Below are positions 8,550 to 17,361 of a stretch of 64,000 nt of DNA, piece by piece. This DNA comes from Sphingomonas metalli (GTDB lineage Bacteria > Pseudomonadota > Alphaproteobacteria > Sphingomonadales > Sphingomonadaceae), in the NCBI RefSeq assembly GCF_014641735.1, contig NZ_BMIH01000004.1, positions 1-64,000 on the forward strand, in the 5' to 3' direction. The first letter of the stretch is position 1; every line of letters starts with the position of its first letter. The position numbers were made by a program, and so were the translations under genes. Under the pieces are notes generated by a model. It saw only the letters and a list, made by a program, of their open reading frames with translations, made no database searches and was not told where the DNA came from.

Positions 8550-9628
8550 CAGGCGGCAGCACCCCGCTCGTACCACCCCCGCGACCGCTTCACGATCGAG
8601 ACGACCGAGAGCATCACCGGCACCTCGACCAGCACGCCCACCACCGTCGCCAGCGCCGCGCCCGAGTTGAGGCCGAACAGCGAGATCGCGGCGGCGACCG
8701 CCAGCTCGAAGAAGTTGGACGCGCCGATCAGCGCGGCTGGGGCGGCGACGCACCATGCGACCCCGAACCGGCGCGACAGCCAATAGGCGAGGCCGGCGTT
8801 GAAATAGACTTGGATGAGGATGGGCACGGCGAGCAGCGCGATCACCAGCGGGCGGGCCAGTATCTGTTCGCCCTGGAATCCGAACAGCAGCACCAGCGTC
8901 GCCAAGAGCGCCACCAACGACACCGGCCCAAGGCGTGCGAGCAGCCGGTCGAGCGCGGGTTGCCCCCCGCTCGCCAGCAGCCCGCGCCGGATCACCTGCG
9001 CGACGATCACCGGCACGACGATGTAGAGGGCGACCGAGATCAGCAGCGTGTCCCACGGCACCGTGATCGCCGCGACGCCGAGCAGCAGCGCGACGAGCGG
9101 CGTGAACAGGAACACCATCAGCACGTCGTTCAGCGCGACTTGCGACAGAGTATAGGTAGGCTCGCCGTCGCAAAGGTTCGACCACACGAACACCATCGCC
9201 GTGCAGGGCGCGGCGGCGAGCAGGATCAGCCCGGCAATGTAGGACGGGCCTTGCCCGGCCGGCAGCAACGGCGCGAACAGCCAGCCGATGAAAAAGGTGC
9301 CGAGCGCCGCCATCGAGAACGGCTTGACCGCCCAGTTGATGAACAGCGTGACGCCCACCCCTTTCCAATGCTGGCGCACGCTACCGAGCGAGCCGAAGTC
9401 GATCTTGAGCAGCATCGGGATAATCATCAGCCAGATCAGCACGGCGACGACCAGGTTGACCCGCGCGACCTCGGCCGCGGCGATCGTGGCGAACACGCCG
9501 GGCATCAGCGACCCCAGCCCGATGCCGGCGACGATGCAGAGCGCCACCCAAACGGACAGATACCGCTCGAACGTGCCGATGCCGGGGCGCGCCGGCGCGG
9601 GGCCGGCGACGGGGGCGACGGTGGACAT
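8549..9628 (-). CDS. arsB: ACR3-family arsenite efflux permease
   Basis: This 359-aa protein has about ten transmembrane helices and the ACR3 hallmarks: [20 protein letters not shown] at the N-terminus, [13 protein letters not shown] containing the Cys essential in characterised Acr3 proteins, and [15 protein letters not shown] near the C-terminus. ACR3 pumps arsenite out of the cytoplasm using the proton gradient. The start at 9628 (MSTVAPVAG) is preferred to an in-frame start at 9688, which would lie inside the arsC coding sequence. Some annotations name ACR3-type genes acr3 or arsB. Confidence 0.92.
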   Translation of the reverse strand: MSTVAPVAGPAPARPGIGTFERYLSVWVALCIVAGIGLGSLMPGVFATIAAAEVARVNLVVAVLIWLMIIPMLLKIDFGSLGSVRQHWKGVGVTLFINWAVKPFSMAALGTFFIGWLFAPLLPAGQGPSYIAGLILLAAAPCTAMVFVWSNLCDGEPTYTLSQVALNDVLMVFLFTPLVALLLGVAAITVPWDTLLISVALYIVVPVIVAQVIRRGLLASGGQPALDRLLARLGPVSLVALLATLVLLFGFQGEQILARPLVIALLAVPILIQVYFNAGLAYWLSRRFGVAWCVAAPAALIGASNFFELAVAAAISLFGLNSGAALATVVGVLVEVPVMLSVVSIVKRSRGWYERGAAA

Positions 9629-9632
9629 GGGC

Positions 9633-10073
9633 TTATCTTTCGCGGTCGGCGACGCGCGCGCCGTGTTCATCCACGACCCGCTCGCCATCTTCCTTGGCGA
9701 ACGCCCCGAGCTGGGGGCGCGGCAGAATGTCTAGGACGACTTCCGAGGGGCGGCAGAGGCGCACGCCCAGCGGGGTTTCGACGAACGGCCAGTTGATGAG
9801 GATCAAATGCTTCATCATCGCGTCGAGAAGCGCGTCGTCGCCGAACACGGGGTCTTCGTCCGCCAGACCCTCGTAGATCGTGCCTTTCCGGCGCAGCGCG
9901 TCGCGCGGGGCGAGGCCCGCCGATGCGATCAGCGACGCGAGCTTTTCTCGCGCGGGCGGCGTTTTCAGATACTCGATCACGACCGGCTCGATACCGGCGT
10001 TGCGGATCAGGCCCAGCGTGTTGCGCGACGTGCCGCAGTCCGGGTTGTGGTAGATGACGACTTCGGCGTCCAC
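9633..10073 (-). CDS. arsC: Glutaredoxin-dependent arsenate reductase ArsC
   Basis: This 146-aa protein of the ArsC/Spx thioredoxin-fold family has the catalytic Cys12 in NPDCGTSRNT and downstream arginines in RPLL/RPS-like positions (CRPSEVVLDIL). The family reduces arsenate to arsenite with glutathione and glutaredoxin. The start is GTG at 10073, with aaagg about ten bases upstream. It ends just before acr3, so reduced arsenite can be exported at once. A second, unrelated arsenate reductase sits directly upstream. Confidence 0.9.
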   Translation of the reverse strand: MDAEVVIYHNPDCGTSRNTLGLIRNAGIEPVVIEYLKTPPAREKLASLIASAGLAPRDALRRKGTIYEGLADEDPVFGDDALLDAMMKHLILINWPFVETPLGVRLCRPSEVVLDILPRPQLGAFAKEDGERVVDEHGARVADRER

Positions 10074-10102
10074 GGTTCCAGCCTTTCTTTGCGCGCGACG
10101 GA

Positions 10103-10609
10103 TCAGGCCGGCGCGTCCGCTTCTTCGTGAATGGCTTGCAGGCGACGGCGCAGCTCCGGCGCGTCCAGCTCGCGCACGGGCAGCTCGACCAGGCGCGCGA
10201 TCCGACGTTCAAGCGCGTCGTGGGTCGCCTCGAAGGCGCGATCCACGGCCGCGTCGTCGCCAGTGACAGCGGCCGGATCGGGCAAGCCCCAATGCGCCGT
10301 CGCCGGACGGCCGGGCCACACCGGGCAGACCTCGCCAGCCGCATTGTCGCAAACGGTGATCGTCACATCGAGTTGCGGCGCGTCCGGCCCGGCGAACTCG
10401 TCCCAGCTTTTGGAACGCAAGCCCTCGGTCGGATAGCGGTAGCGCGCGAGCAGCCGCAGCGCGCCCGGATGGACCTCGCCCTTGGGGAACGAGCCGGCCG
10501 AGAAGCCGCGAAAGCGCCCCTCTCCCAATCGGTTCACGATCACTTCGCCCAGGATCGAGCGGGCGGAGTTGCCGGTGCAGAGCACCAGCACGTTGATCGG
10601 GCCAGTCAT
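10103..10609 (-). CDS. LMW-phosphatase-type arsenate reductase ArsC
   Basis: This 168-aa protein has the P-loop LCTGNSARS (C11) of low-molecular-weight protein-tyrosine phosphatase-like arsenate reductases, and a second redox pair C87/C95 in VCDNAAGEVCPVWPG. This class reduces arsenate through a Cys relay regenerated by thioredoxin. It shares no homology with the glutaredoxin-type ArsC next to it. The start overlaps the arsR stop as ATGA. The C-terminus has a tail rich in charged residues (ELRRRLQAIHEEADA). Confidence 0.9.
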   Translation of the reverse strand: MTGPINVLVLCTGNSARSILGEVIVNRLGEGRFRGFSAGSFPKGEVHPGALRLLARYRYPTEGLRSKSWDEFAGPDAPQLDVTITVCDNAAGEVCPVWPGRPATAHWGLPDPAAVTGDDAAVDRAFEATHDALERRIARLVELPVRELDAPELRRRLQAIHEEADAPA

Positions 10610-10962
10610 GCGGTGCCTTCCAGATCGCAGCGGCTCCGCAGCACGACGTCGGCGAGCGCCGCGCAGACCTCGGGATGGCCGCCGCAGCAGTCCTTCATCA
10701 GATATTCGAGCAGCTCGGTCATATGTCCGTAGCGGGCCGAGTAGATCACCGAGCGGCCTTCCCGCCGGTTCTCGATCAGACCGGCGTGCGAAAGGATCGT
10801 GAGGTTGGCCGACAGGGTGTTGGGCGGCGTGTCGAGGCGGCGCGCAATCTCCCCGGCTGCGATGCCCTCGCGGCCGGCCTGAACCAGCATGCGAAACACC
10901 GACAGCCGCCCCTCATGGGCGAGCGCGGACAGGGCGGTGACGGCTTGCTTCATTTCCATCAT
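10606..10962 (-). CDS. arsR: ArsR-family arsenic-responsive repressor
   Basis: This 118-aa winged-helix protein has a recognition-helix region at TPPNTLSANLTILSHAGLI and a beta-wing at RREGRSVIYSA. A C-terminal cysteine group, C92, C93 and C100 (DCCGGHPEVC), is suited to binding As(III), as in other ArsR sub-types where the sensor Cys sites lie outside helix alpha-3. Binding releases the repressor from the ars promoter. It is the first gene of the seven-gene ars operon. Two ATGs (10962 and 10959) are in tandem; either may be used. No operator could be assigned in the 52-bp gap upstream. Confidence 0.9.
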   Translation of the reverse strand: MMEMKQAVTALSALAHEGRLSVFRMLVQAGREGIAAGEIARRLDTPPNTLSANLTILSHAGLIENRREGRSVIYSARYGHMTELLEYLMKDCCGGHPEVCAALADVVLRSRCDLEGTA

Positions 10963-11014
10963 TCGCCTGTAGCGGAAACGTCGCAGCCGACCAACGGCAG
11001 GAACATCGCGGGCA

Positions 11015-11395
11015 TCAGAGATCGCGGCGCTTTATATCGAACTGCCCCGACCCGCCTGCCGCGACGGCTTGTTCGCACCAGCCCTTGCTCACGGTCGGCA
11101 GAGGGCAAGCGTAGAGCCCGCCGCGCATCCTGATCGTCAGGGGACGATCGGGCGCAGCCTGATAGGAACATTGACCGCCGCGTGCGTCGAGTTGCGTGAG
11201 GCGCTGCCATCCCTTCTTGCCGCCCCTCACCTCCCTGGAGACGGTTGCGCCCTTGCGGTCCTGGAGTTGGCAGGTGACAGCCCAAGCACCATCGCCCTTC
11301 GCTTCCACGATCATCACATCGTCGGTCGGTGTCCATTGCGCCAGCGCGGGCACAGCAGTCAGCACGATCGTCGCAGCGGCAATCCAGCTTTTCAT
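11015..11395 (-). CDS. Secreted hypothetical protein
   Basis: This 126-aa protein starts at 11395 (MKSWIAAATIVLTAVPALAQ), a clean signal peptide cut after about residue 20, with caggggat about eight bases upstream. The mature part has four cysteines in C(Q)...C...C...C spacing that could form disulfides. I do not recognise a family. It lies upstream of arsR on the same strand, 52 bp away, so it could share regulation, but nothing shows this. The open frame upstream of 11395 is not a credible extension. Confidence 0.6.
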   Translation of the reverse strand: MKSWIAAATIVLTAVPALAQWTPTDDVMIVEAKGDGAWAVTCQLQDRKGATVSREVRGGKKGWQRLTQLDARGGQCSYQAAPDRPLTIRMRGGLYACPLPTVSKGWCEQAVAAGGSGQFDIKRRDL

Positions 11396-11510
11396 TGCGG
11401 TATCCCCTGACCTACGAGCGCAGAACGCGACTCGCTTCCTCGTTTCCACGATACCAGAAACGGCGAGATTGAGAAGGGGATGCTATCCTGCAAGAGGGTC
11501 AAAACGGATC

Positions 11511-12060
11511 GGGGCTGTTGAAAAAGGCGGTCGGCGCTAATCCCGTGCCGCGTTAGATCGGGAAGTGGGATCGCCGGATGAGAGCGGCGCAAGCGTGTCA
11601 GGATGACTAATTTGCCCCTCTCCGCAAATGAGGCCATGTTTTCACCCACCCCGGCCGTGAAGGTCTTCCAACACCGCGTTCCTGACGAAGCCATCGCCGA
11701 TCTGTCCAGCGGGCAAGTTCAATAAGCGGATCAGCACCGGCCTCGAGGCGGCTTGCGCCAAGGGCGGCCCGGTGGCGACCGTCAAATCGCAATGACGCCA
11801 GACATCCTCGAAACCGCACGCAAGCTGCTCGTCGCCGTAGTCAGTCCGGCCAAGGTCGCGAATCTGCTGCAGGTCAGGCGCTCTACCTTCTACCGGCATT
11901 TGTCGGGAGCGAACGCGAGGCAGCGTGATCCGGTGGCGCCAAAGCAGGAGGGTCAGTACGGCCGCTCCCGCAGGCCGTGCCCGTCATGGCGCCGCTCCTT
12001 CACGTCCGGGAGTGGGACACAGGGGTGAGGCCGACGTGTCGGCTGCTTTTCAACAGTCCC
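11511..12060. mobile_element. 550-bp decayed element with terminal inverted repeats
   Basis: The left end reads GGGGCTGTTGAAAAAGG (from 11511), and the right end, read on the other strand from 12060, is GGGACTGTTGAAAAGC, matching at 13 of the first 14 bases. The element holds a broken serine-recombinase gene and nothing else intact. No target-site duplication is visible (flanks ggatc and ggccg), so it may be the end of a larger rearranged transposon. Confidence 0.5.
11690..11905 (+). pseudogene. Serine recombinase (resolvase/invertase) C-terminal remnant
   Basis: One frame reads PAGKFNKRISTGLEAACAKGG and then hits a TGA at about 11793. The next frame continues with MTPDILETARKLLVAVVSP and VANLLQVRRSTFYRHLSG. 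Together these match the end of resolvase/DNA-invertase proteins: the ...ERTxAGLEAARAKGRxGGRP segment followed by the C-terminal helix-turn-helix that ends in (S/A)TxYRHL. The catalytic N-terminal half is gone and at least one frameshift separates the pieces, so it is non-functional. Confidence 0.55.
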
Positions 12061-12075
12061 GGCCGATTTCGAAAC

Positions 12076-12480
12076 CTATGCAGTCGCGTGTTGGTCAAGC
12101 AAGTCGATCACGGCGCAACTCACCGTTCCGTCACCCTCGCAACGATCGATGGTAATGGCAAGCAGGCTTTCGAGCTGCGCCAGGTCCGCCATCTTGCCGC
12201 GAACCCGCTCCAAGTGGAAAGCCGCAATCTGGCGAACATCACTGCATGACGCCTGCGCCGGCCCGCCAAGTGACAGGATCGCGCGCACCTCGGCCGGGTT
12301 GAAACCAAGCTCGCGCGCGCGACGGATAAACTGAAGGGCGCGAACGTGGTCGGCTCCGTAAATCCGCCGCCCGCCGCTCGTGCGGGGCGGTTTTTCGAGA
12401 ACGCCGACGCGCTCGAAGTAGCGGATCGTCTCGATGTTCACGCCGGTCCGGCGCGATAGCTCGCCGATCGCAATGCCCAT
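12076..12480 (-). CDS. merR: MerR mercury-responsive regulator
   Basis: This 134-aa MerR-family protein has an N-terminal winged helix (IGELSRRTGVNIETIRYFERVG), a dimerisation helix and three cysteines C79, C114 and C122. The first two are 35 residues apart, the same spacing as C82/C117 in characterised MerR, and the third is eight residues on instead of nine. These bind one Hg(II) between subunits, twist the operator and switch on transcription. The start at 12480 (MGIAIGEL) abuts the operator; the 83-codon upstream extension covers merT antisense and is rejected. It is divergent from merT. Confidence 0.88.
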   Translation of the reverse strand: MGIAIGELSRRTGVNIETIRYFERVGVLEKPPRTSGGRRIYGADHVRALQFIRRARELGFNPAEVRAILSLGGPAQASCSDVRQIAAFHLERVRGKMADLAQLESLLAITIDRCEGDGTVSCAVIDLLDQHATA

Positions 12481-12486
12481 ATTCCG

Positions 12487-12520
12487 CTTGCTCCTGTAGC
12501 CGCTACAGGTGGCATAGCGG
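12487..12520 (+). promoter_or_regulatory. MerR-type operator/promoter for merT
   Basis: Between merR and merT there is a near-perfect palindrome cctgtagccgctacagg (12491-12507), mismatched only at its centre. It sits in a promoter with -35 ttgctc (12487-12492) and a 19-base spacer before a catagc -10-like hexamer. A 19-20 bp spacer carrying a dyad is the hallmark of MerR-activated promoters. Confidence 0.75.
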
Positions 12521-12541
12521 GTATTCGGCCGGAGACGAATG

Positions 12542-12958
12542 ATGAACGAACGAATTATTCTGCACGGGACCTCGAACGCACCGCCGCCGCCACGTCGCGC
12601 CGATGCAGGGTTGTCTACCTTCGGCGCGCTGGCAGGTTTCGGCGCGGTCCTAGCCGCCGCATCCTGCTGCATCCTGCCGCTCGCTCTCGCGGCGCTCGGT
12701 GTAGGAGCGGGCCTGTCCAGCAGCTTCACCGCGCTGATGCCGCTGCGCTGGCCGCTAACGGTGCTCTCGCTCCTCGGCCTGGGTGCCGGATGGTGGGCCT
12801 ATGCACGGCGCCGAAGGGCTTGTGCTGCGGACCGGTCCTGCACGTTGCCGCTACCCTCCAGTACAACAGCGATCGTGCTCTCGATCGGCACGGCTCTAGC
12901 CCTGATCGCGTTGGTATGGGACCGCCTCGAAGCGCCCCTGATAAAGGCGCTTTCCTAA
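12542..12958 (+). CDS. merT: MerT mercuric-ion transporter
   Basis: This 138-aa inner-membrane protein has three predicted helices: about 28-58 containing the Cys pair C42-C43 (ASCCILPLAL), 65-87, and 107-127. A cytoplasmic loop carries C94 and C100 (CAADRSC). This is the MerT pattern, in which Hg(II) is passed from the periplasm to paired cysteines and into the cell. The second of two tandem ATGs (12542) is preferred because ggaga lies at a better distance. No merP or merA follows, so import without the usual reductase is odd. The stop overlaps the next gene as TAATG. Confidence 0.85.
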   Translation: MNERIILHGTSNAPPPPRRADAGLSTFGALAGFGAVLAAASCCILPLALAALGVGAGLSSSFTALMPLRWPLTVLSLLGLGAGWWAYARRRRACAADRSCTLPLPSSTTAIVLSIGTALALIALVWDRLEAPLIKALS

Positions 12959-13182
12959 TGCTGCTCATCTCCACTCTGACCTGCCCCAAGTGCGGCGGGG
13001 TCGCGACCGAGACGATGCCCACCAACGCCTGCCAGTTCTTCTATGACTGCCGGCATTGTGCGGCGGTGCTGCGGCCGCTGACTGGCGACTGCTGCGTATT
13101 TTGTTCCTACGCCGACGTTCCTTGCCCGCCGATACAAGACGCCCGAGAAGCCGGTTCGGACGCGAGCTGCTGCACGCGTTGA
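12958..13182 (+). CDS. Cys-rich GDCCVFCSYA small protein of mer operons
   Basis: This 74-aa soluble protein has an N-terminal CPKCGG knuckle, CRHC, and the highly recognisable GDCCVFCSYADVPCPPIQ segment, then a CC pair near the end. Proteins with GDCCVFCSYG...CPPIQ accompany merT in many alphaproteobacterial mer operons; their function is unknown, but the density of cysteines suggests metal binding. The ATG overlaps the merT stop. Its own stop coincides with the junction to the Tn3 transposase remnant, so the module is cut off exactly here. Confidence 0.75.
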   Translation: MLLISTLTCPKCGGVATETMPTNACQFFYDCRHCAAVLRPLTGDCCVFCSYADVPCPPIQDAREAGSDASCCTR

Positions 13183-13429
13183 GGCGCGGTACCTCCGGGA
13201 TGATCTGGTCACGGCAGCGGTCGCGCTATGTAACACCGTTGATCTCCACCGGGCCGTCCGGCACCTGCGGCCTCTGGACGTCGCTTTACCCGACGAGCTG
13301 CTTGCCCGCGTGGCCCTTCTTCGTTGGAACCATGCTGAACTGATCGGCGATTCTCTCTGGAGGAAGAGCGAGAAGCCGCTCGGACGTTTTAGGCCGCTTT
13401 GCACCATATCGACCGATCGCCGGGCTTAG
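13181..13429 (+). pseudogene. Tn3-family transposase, C-terminal remnant
   Basis: An open frame with no start runs from 13181 to a TAG at 13427-13429 and encodes 82 residues. It reads DDLVTAAVALCNTVDLHRAVRHLR and later LLRWNHAELIGDSLW...LGRFRPL. This is the characteristic end of Tn3-family TnpA (LCNTVYLDRAVRHLR ... WEHINLTGDYLW ... FRPL). The remaining 900 or so residues are missing. It is direct evidence that the mercury module once belonged to, or was next to, a Tn3-like transposon. Confidence 0.75.
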
Positions 13430-13477
13430 CGTAACGTTTTCGCGCCAGCTCTCGTCGCTTGCGGTGTCGAACCGACT

Positions 13478-13888
13478 ATGAAGATGATTATACGGACGGC
13501 CACCATCGGCTTCCAAGCGTTCGATAATCAAGCGATTGGGCCGATCGTCGCCGTGGCAGGCCCTCGCCAACTCGAGCAGCGAGCGGCGCACCGCATCGAG
13601 CGCGCGAACCTTACGGCCCAGTTCGACGGCCCGCGTTTCCGCAAGCGCCTTCACTTCGGCGCTCGACCGCTCGCGATCCGATCAAAGACCGAGCAACGCG
13701 CGAGTACATTCGATCGGGAGCCCAAGGTCGCGCGCGTTGGCGATGAAATGCAGCCCGTGAACATCGGTGTCGCTATAATCGCGGTAGTTCCCGCGCCGGG
13801 CCGGCGGCGGCACGAGCCCGATCTTCTCGTAATGTCGGATCATGCGTTGCGATACGCCGCTCGCGTTCGAGACCGCCCCGATGTTCAT
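13478..13888 (-). pseudogene. cueR: cueR copper regulator with an in-frame stop
   Basis: The frame begins [29 protein letters not shown], a CueR-type MerR winged helix, and reaches a TGA at 13684-13682 after residue 68 (LLGL). Reading continues in the same frame as SDRERSSAEVKALAETRAVELGRK...LARACHGDDRPN. In CueR proteins the interrupted position is a Trp (LGLW.D), so a TGG-to-TGA change is the simplest explanation. The second copper-ligand Cys of the C..GDDRP.CPI motif is also lost (RPNRLI). Its ATG overlaps the copA stop as ATGA. The regulator should be non-functional, leaving copA without its own sensor. Confidence 0.85.
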
Positions 13889-16551
13889 AGCTTCACCGCA
13901 TTTAGCCGAAGCGCGTTGAGGACCACGGTGAACGACGAAAGCGCCATCGCCGCGCCCGCCAGCATCGGTGAGAGCAGGATACCCGCAACCGGGTAGAGCA
14001 CCCCGGCCGCGACCGGGACGCCGATGCCGTTGAACAGGAATGAGAAGAACAGATTTTGACGGATGTTCCGCATGGTCGCGTGCGTCAGCTTCCGAGCGCG
14101 AACGATCGCCGACAGGTCGCCGCGGGTGAGCGTCATGCCAGCGCTTTCGATCGCCACGTCCGTTCCCGTGCCCATCGCCAGGCCCACGTCGGCAGCGGCG
14201 AGCGCCGGGGCATCGTTGATCCCGTCGCCGGCCATAGCGACCCCGACGCCCTTCGCTTTCAGCTCCGCCACGATCCGGGCCTTGTCCTCTGGCCGCAGAT
14301 CGGCGCGAACATCGTCCAAGCCCCCCACGGCGCGCGCGACCGCATCAGCCGTCGTCGCGTTGTCGCCGGTGAGCATGACGACGCGCAGCTTTTCGCGCCG
14401 GAGCGTCGCAATGGCGTCGCGCGCGGTGGACCGCACCGGATCGGCTACCGCGAGCAGACCGGCGAGCGTGCCGTCGACCGCCACCAGCATGACGCCGGCC
14501 CCTTCGCGCCGGCGACGATCGGCCGAGGCTTCGATCGGCGCGGGATCGACCCCGACCCGTCGCATCTGCGCGGCGTTGCCGATCACGATCTGGCGGCCGT
14601 TCACGCTGGCGCTGACACCCAGACCGGTTTGCGAGGCGAAGTCCTCGACCCGGCCGAGCTGCACCCCCCTATCGCTCGCGCCGGTGACGATCGCGTGCGC
14701 GAGCGGGTGTTCCGATTGTGCCTCGACCGCGGCTGCGAGGGCCAGCAGCTCGCTTTCATCGGTGCCGTTGACCGCCTCGACCGCGACCAGCTTGGGCTTG
14801 CCTTCGGTGAGCGTGCCCGTCTTGTCGATGACCAGCGTATCGACCTTCTCGAAAGCCTGTAAAGCTTCCGCATTCTTGACCAGCACGCCGGCATGCGCGC
14901 CGCGGCCCGTCCCCACCATGATCGACATGGGCGTGGCGAGCCCGAGCGCGCAGGGGCAGGCGATCACGAGCACCGCGATTGCATTGAGGAGGGCATGGCC
15001 CAAGCGAGGTTCCGGCCCGACCAGCATCCACACAACGAAGGTGACGGCCGAGATCACCACCACCAGCGGCACGAACCAGCCCGAGACGCGATCGGCGACC
15101 GCTTGAATAGGCGCGCGGCTGCGCTGCGCTTCCGCGACCATGCGGACGATGCGCGCGAGCATCGTGTCGGAACCGACCGCGCGGGCTTCCATGACCAAGC
15201 TTCCCGTGCCGTTCACCGTGCCCCCCGTGACCGACGCGCCATCTTCCTTAAGGACCGGCGCGGGCTCCCCGGTGAGCATGGATTCATCGACCGAGGAGCG
15301 GCCCTCGACCACCACGCCGTCGACCGGCAGCGCTTCGCCAGGGCGGACGCGCAGCCGATCGCCCAAGGCCACATCGGCCAGCGAAACCTCTTCCTCTGAG
15401 CCGTCAGCCCTCAGCCGGCGCGCGGTTTTCGGCGCGAGGTCCATGAGCGCGCGGATTGCACGCCCCGTCGCGGCTCGCGCGCGCAGCTCCAGCACTTGCC
15501 CGAGCAGCACCAGCGTCACCACGACGCCGGCCGCCTCATAATAGACCGGCACCATTCCGCCATGCGCGCGGAAGGTGGCGGGGAAGATCCCCGGCGCGAC
15601 CGTCGCGACCAGGCTGTATAGGAACGCCGCCCCCACCCCGATCGCGATCAGCGTGAACATATTGAGGTGGCGCGTGCGGATCGAGTTCCACCCCCTGACG
15701 AAGAACGGCCATCCCGCCCACAGTACGATCGGCGCGGTGAGCGCGAGCTGGACCCAGGGCGAAGCCGCGGGGCTGACGACGTGGAGCCCCAGCATTTCAG
15801 CGAACATCGAGACGACGAGCAGCGGGATCGTGAGCACGCCGGCCACCCACAGGCGGCGCGTGAAATCGATCATCTCAGGGTTGGGCGCATCATCGAGCGA
15901 CGGTTCTTCCGGTTCGAGCGCCATGCCGCAGATCGGGCAGGTTCCCGGCCCTTCCTGGCGGATTTGCGGGTGCATGGGGCACGTCCACATCGCCCCTGGC
16001 GTCGCCATCGGCTCGGGACGCGGCTTATCGCTCAGATAGGCGTCCGGATTGCCGATGAACTTCGATCGGCACCCCGCGCTACAGAAATGATAGGAATTAC
16101 CCGCGTACTCGGCATGGTGCGGCGTCGTCGCGGGGTCGACCGTTATGCCGCACACCGGGTCTGTCACCGGCGCCGCAGCGTCGCCGTGATGATGCCCGAC
16201 GTGCCCGCCTAAATAGGCGTCGGGATCGACGGTGAACTTGGTCCGGCATCCAGCGCTGCAAAAATGGTAGGCGTGTCCGTCATGCTCGGCGTGGTGCGTC
16301 GTTTTCGCCGGATCGACCGTCATCCCACATACCGGGTCTTTGACCGTCACCGCAGCGTCCCCGGCCTTGCCTCCCGAGCAGCAGCCATGCGCCGCGGCGT
16401 GATCCTCGACCGGAACCGGTTCGGCCTTGGCCCTTCCCGAGCAGCATGAGGACGCTAACGAGCTGGCGCGATCGGCGGCGACTGGATCGGGCGTGCGCTT
16501 GCCGGAGCAGCCGCAACCGGTGCTTTGGGAGCGAGCGCGCGGGTCATTCAT
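13885..16551 (-). CDS. copA: CopA Cu(I)-exporting P1B-type ATPase with two YHS domains
   Basis: This 888-aa protein has three short Cys clusters (13-15, 36-37, 57-58), two YHS metal-binding domains (about 71-115 and 131-174, DPVCG...CSAGC), a heavy-metal-binding domain (about 189-214, WTCPMHP...CPICGM) and the P-type core. Key motifs are the CPC of the transport site (C532, C534), phosphorylated D576 in DKTGT, and TGDN and GDGINDAP of the ATP site. It pumps Cu(I) from cytoplasm to periplasm. The start at 16551 is chosen for its strong aaggaga ribosome-binding site eight bases upstream; the open frame runs on to 16809 without family similarity. It is followed by the broken cueR. Confidence 0.93.
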   Translation of the reverse strand: MNDPRARSQSTGCGCSGKRTPDPVAADRASSLASSCCSGRAKAEPVPVEDHAAAHGCCSGGKAGDAAVTVKDPVCGMTVDPAKTTHHAEHDGHAYHFCSAGCRTKFTVDPDAYLGGHVGHHHGDAAAPVTDPVCGITVDPATTPHHAEYAGNSYHFCSAGCRSKFIGNPDAYLSDKPRPEPMATPGAMWTCPMHPQIRQEGPGTCPICGMALEPEEPSLDDAPNPEMIDFTRRLWVAGVLTIPLLVVSMFAEMLGLHVVSPAASPWVQLALTAPIVLWAGWPFFVRGWNSIRTRHLNMFTLIAIGVGAAFLYSLVATVAPGIFPATFRAHGGMVPVYYEAAGVVVTLVLLGQVLELRARAATGRAIRALMDLAPKTARRLRADGSEEEVSLADVALGDRLRVRPGEALPVDGVVVEGRSSVDESMLTGEPAPVLKEDGASVTGGTVNGTGSLVMEARAVGSDTMLARIVRMVAEAQRSRAPIQAVADRVSGWFVPLVVVISAVTFVVWMLVGPEPRLGHALLNAIAVLVIACPCALGLATPMSIMVGTGRGAHAGVLVKNAEALQAFEKVDTLVIDKTGTLTEGKPKLVAVEAVNGTDESELLALAAAVEAQSEHPLAHAIVTGASDRGVQLGRVEDFASQTGLGVSASVNGRQIVIGNAAQMRRVGVDPAPIEASADRRRREGAGVMLVAVDGTLAGLLAVADPVRSTARDAIATLRREKLRVVMLTGDNATTADAVARAVGGLDDVRADLRPEDKARIVAELKAKGVGVAMAGDGINDAPALAAADVGLAMGTGTDVAIESAGMTLTRGDLSAIVRARKLTHATMRNIRQNLFFSFLFNGIGVPVAAGVLYPVAGILLSPMLAGAAMALSSFTVVLNALRLNAVKL

Positions 16552-17165
16552 CGCAATGTCTCCTTCGCCCCGAAGGCATGTGGGGTCTGACACCGTGTCC
16601 GGGTCAAGGCCCAATCGCGCGAGCCAGTCCCTACTACTACGCGGCCGCGACGGTTTCGGTTTCTTCCTTCCCAAAGTCCAGGCACTGTTCATGCACGACA
16701 TGCTAAGCGGCAATGGCGCGATCCCCGGGATCAGGTCAGTCGCCAATGACGGCGAGGTCGGCAATAGCCGGGCGCTAATAAATATTCGAATCCATAGAAT
16801 GAGGCCCACCGCTGAATATCATGGACACGTGGCAGCTGTACGCTCTTGAACATACCGATATCATTAAGAAAGTGGTGTTCGGGATGGTGCACCCGGATAA
16901 GAGCGATTCATTTGCCTATTTATACGCAGCATCCGCCGCGAGCCGGCGAACAAGCTGACAGATGCACTCAAACAAAAGCCTCGAATGCATGCCGCCACCA
17001 ATCCTCGCACGCTCCTGATAGCATCCTATCACACTCGTCCGTCTCCTATTGCTCCGAACCAGTTCGGGGTCCGCCTCCGCAGCGGCCGAGGTGCTTGGCC
17101 CAGTGATTGCCACGATATAGGGCATTTTCCCCTGACGCTGTTCGGGTTTGCGGTCGCGAGGGGCG
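16552..17165. other. About 600 bp without a recognisable gene
   Basis: I see no supported gene here. Several short frames exist on both strands but have irregular composition and no family motifs. The stretch must contain the copA promoter (minus strand); I could not assign a CueR-type dyad. GC content falls locally near 16770-16900 (ctaataaatattcg), which fits a recombination scar. Confidence 0.4.
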
Positions 17166-17270
17166 ATGTTCAAAAAAGCATCCAAACGGCTACTGACGAG
17201 CCGCCCGATGGCTGTCTTGCCGCTGCTTTGTACAGCCCTGACGACCTACATTCGTTGGGTCTGGGTTTGA
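17166..17270 (+). pseudogene. Possible N-terminal remnant of a DUF374 acyltransferase gene
   Basis: A 34-codon frame encodes MFKKASKRLLTSRPMAVLP and then TALTTYIRWVWV before a stop. The pattern of a basic start followed by one short membrane segment ending in YIRxV resembles the beginning of DUF374 lysophospholipid acyltransferase-like proteins, but nothing of the catalytic domain follows. The match is short and the call tentative. Confidence 0.3.
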
Positions 17271-17361
17271 TCGCCGTGGAGCTTGTCAACCCAGCGGTAA
17301 CGAAAGGCATCGGGCAAGGCGCGACTTGACTTTTCGGATTGTTGGCCGCAAACTACACCTT

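Noticed and set aside
8229..9368. Single 381-codon frame covering ynfA and part of acr3
   Set aside because: Only its last 108 codons are YnfA. The upstream part is acr3 in the wrong frame, and the YnfA ATG overlaps the acr3 stop.
12481..12729. N-terminal extension of MerR
   Set aside because: It would overlap the operator and merT. MerR starts at its winged helix.
16552..16809. N-terminal extension of CopA
   Set aside because: There is no family similarity, and the strong ribosome-binding site sits directly before 16551.
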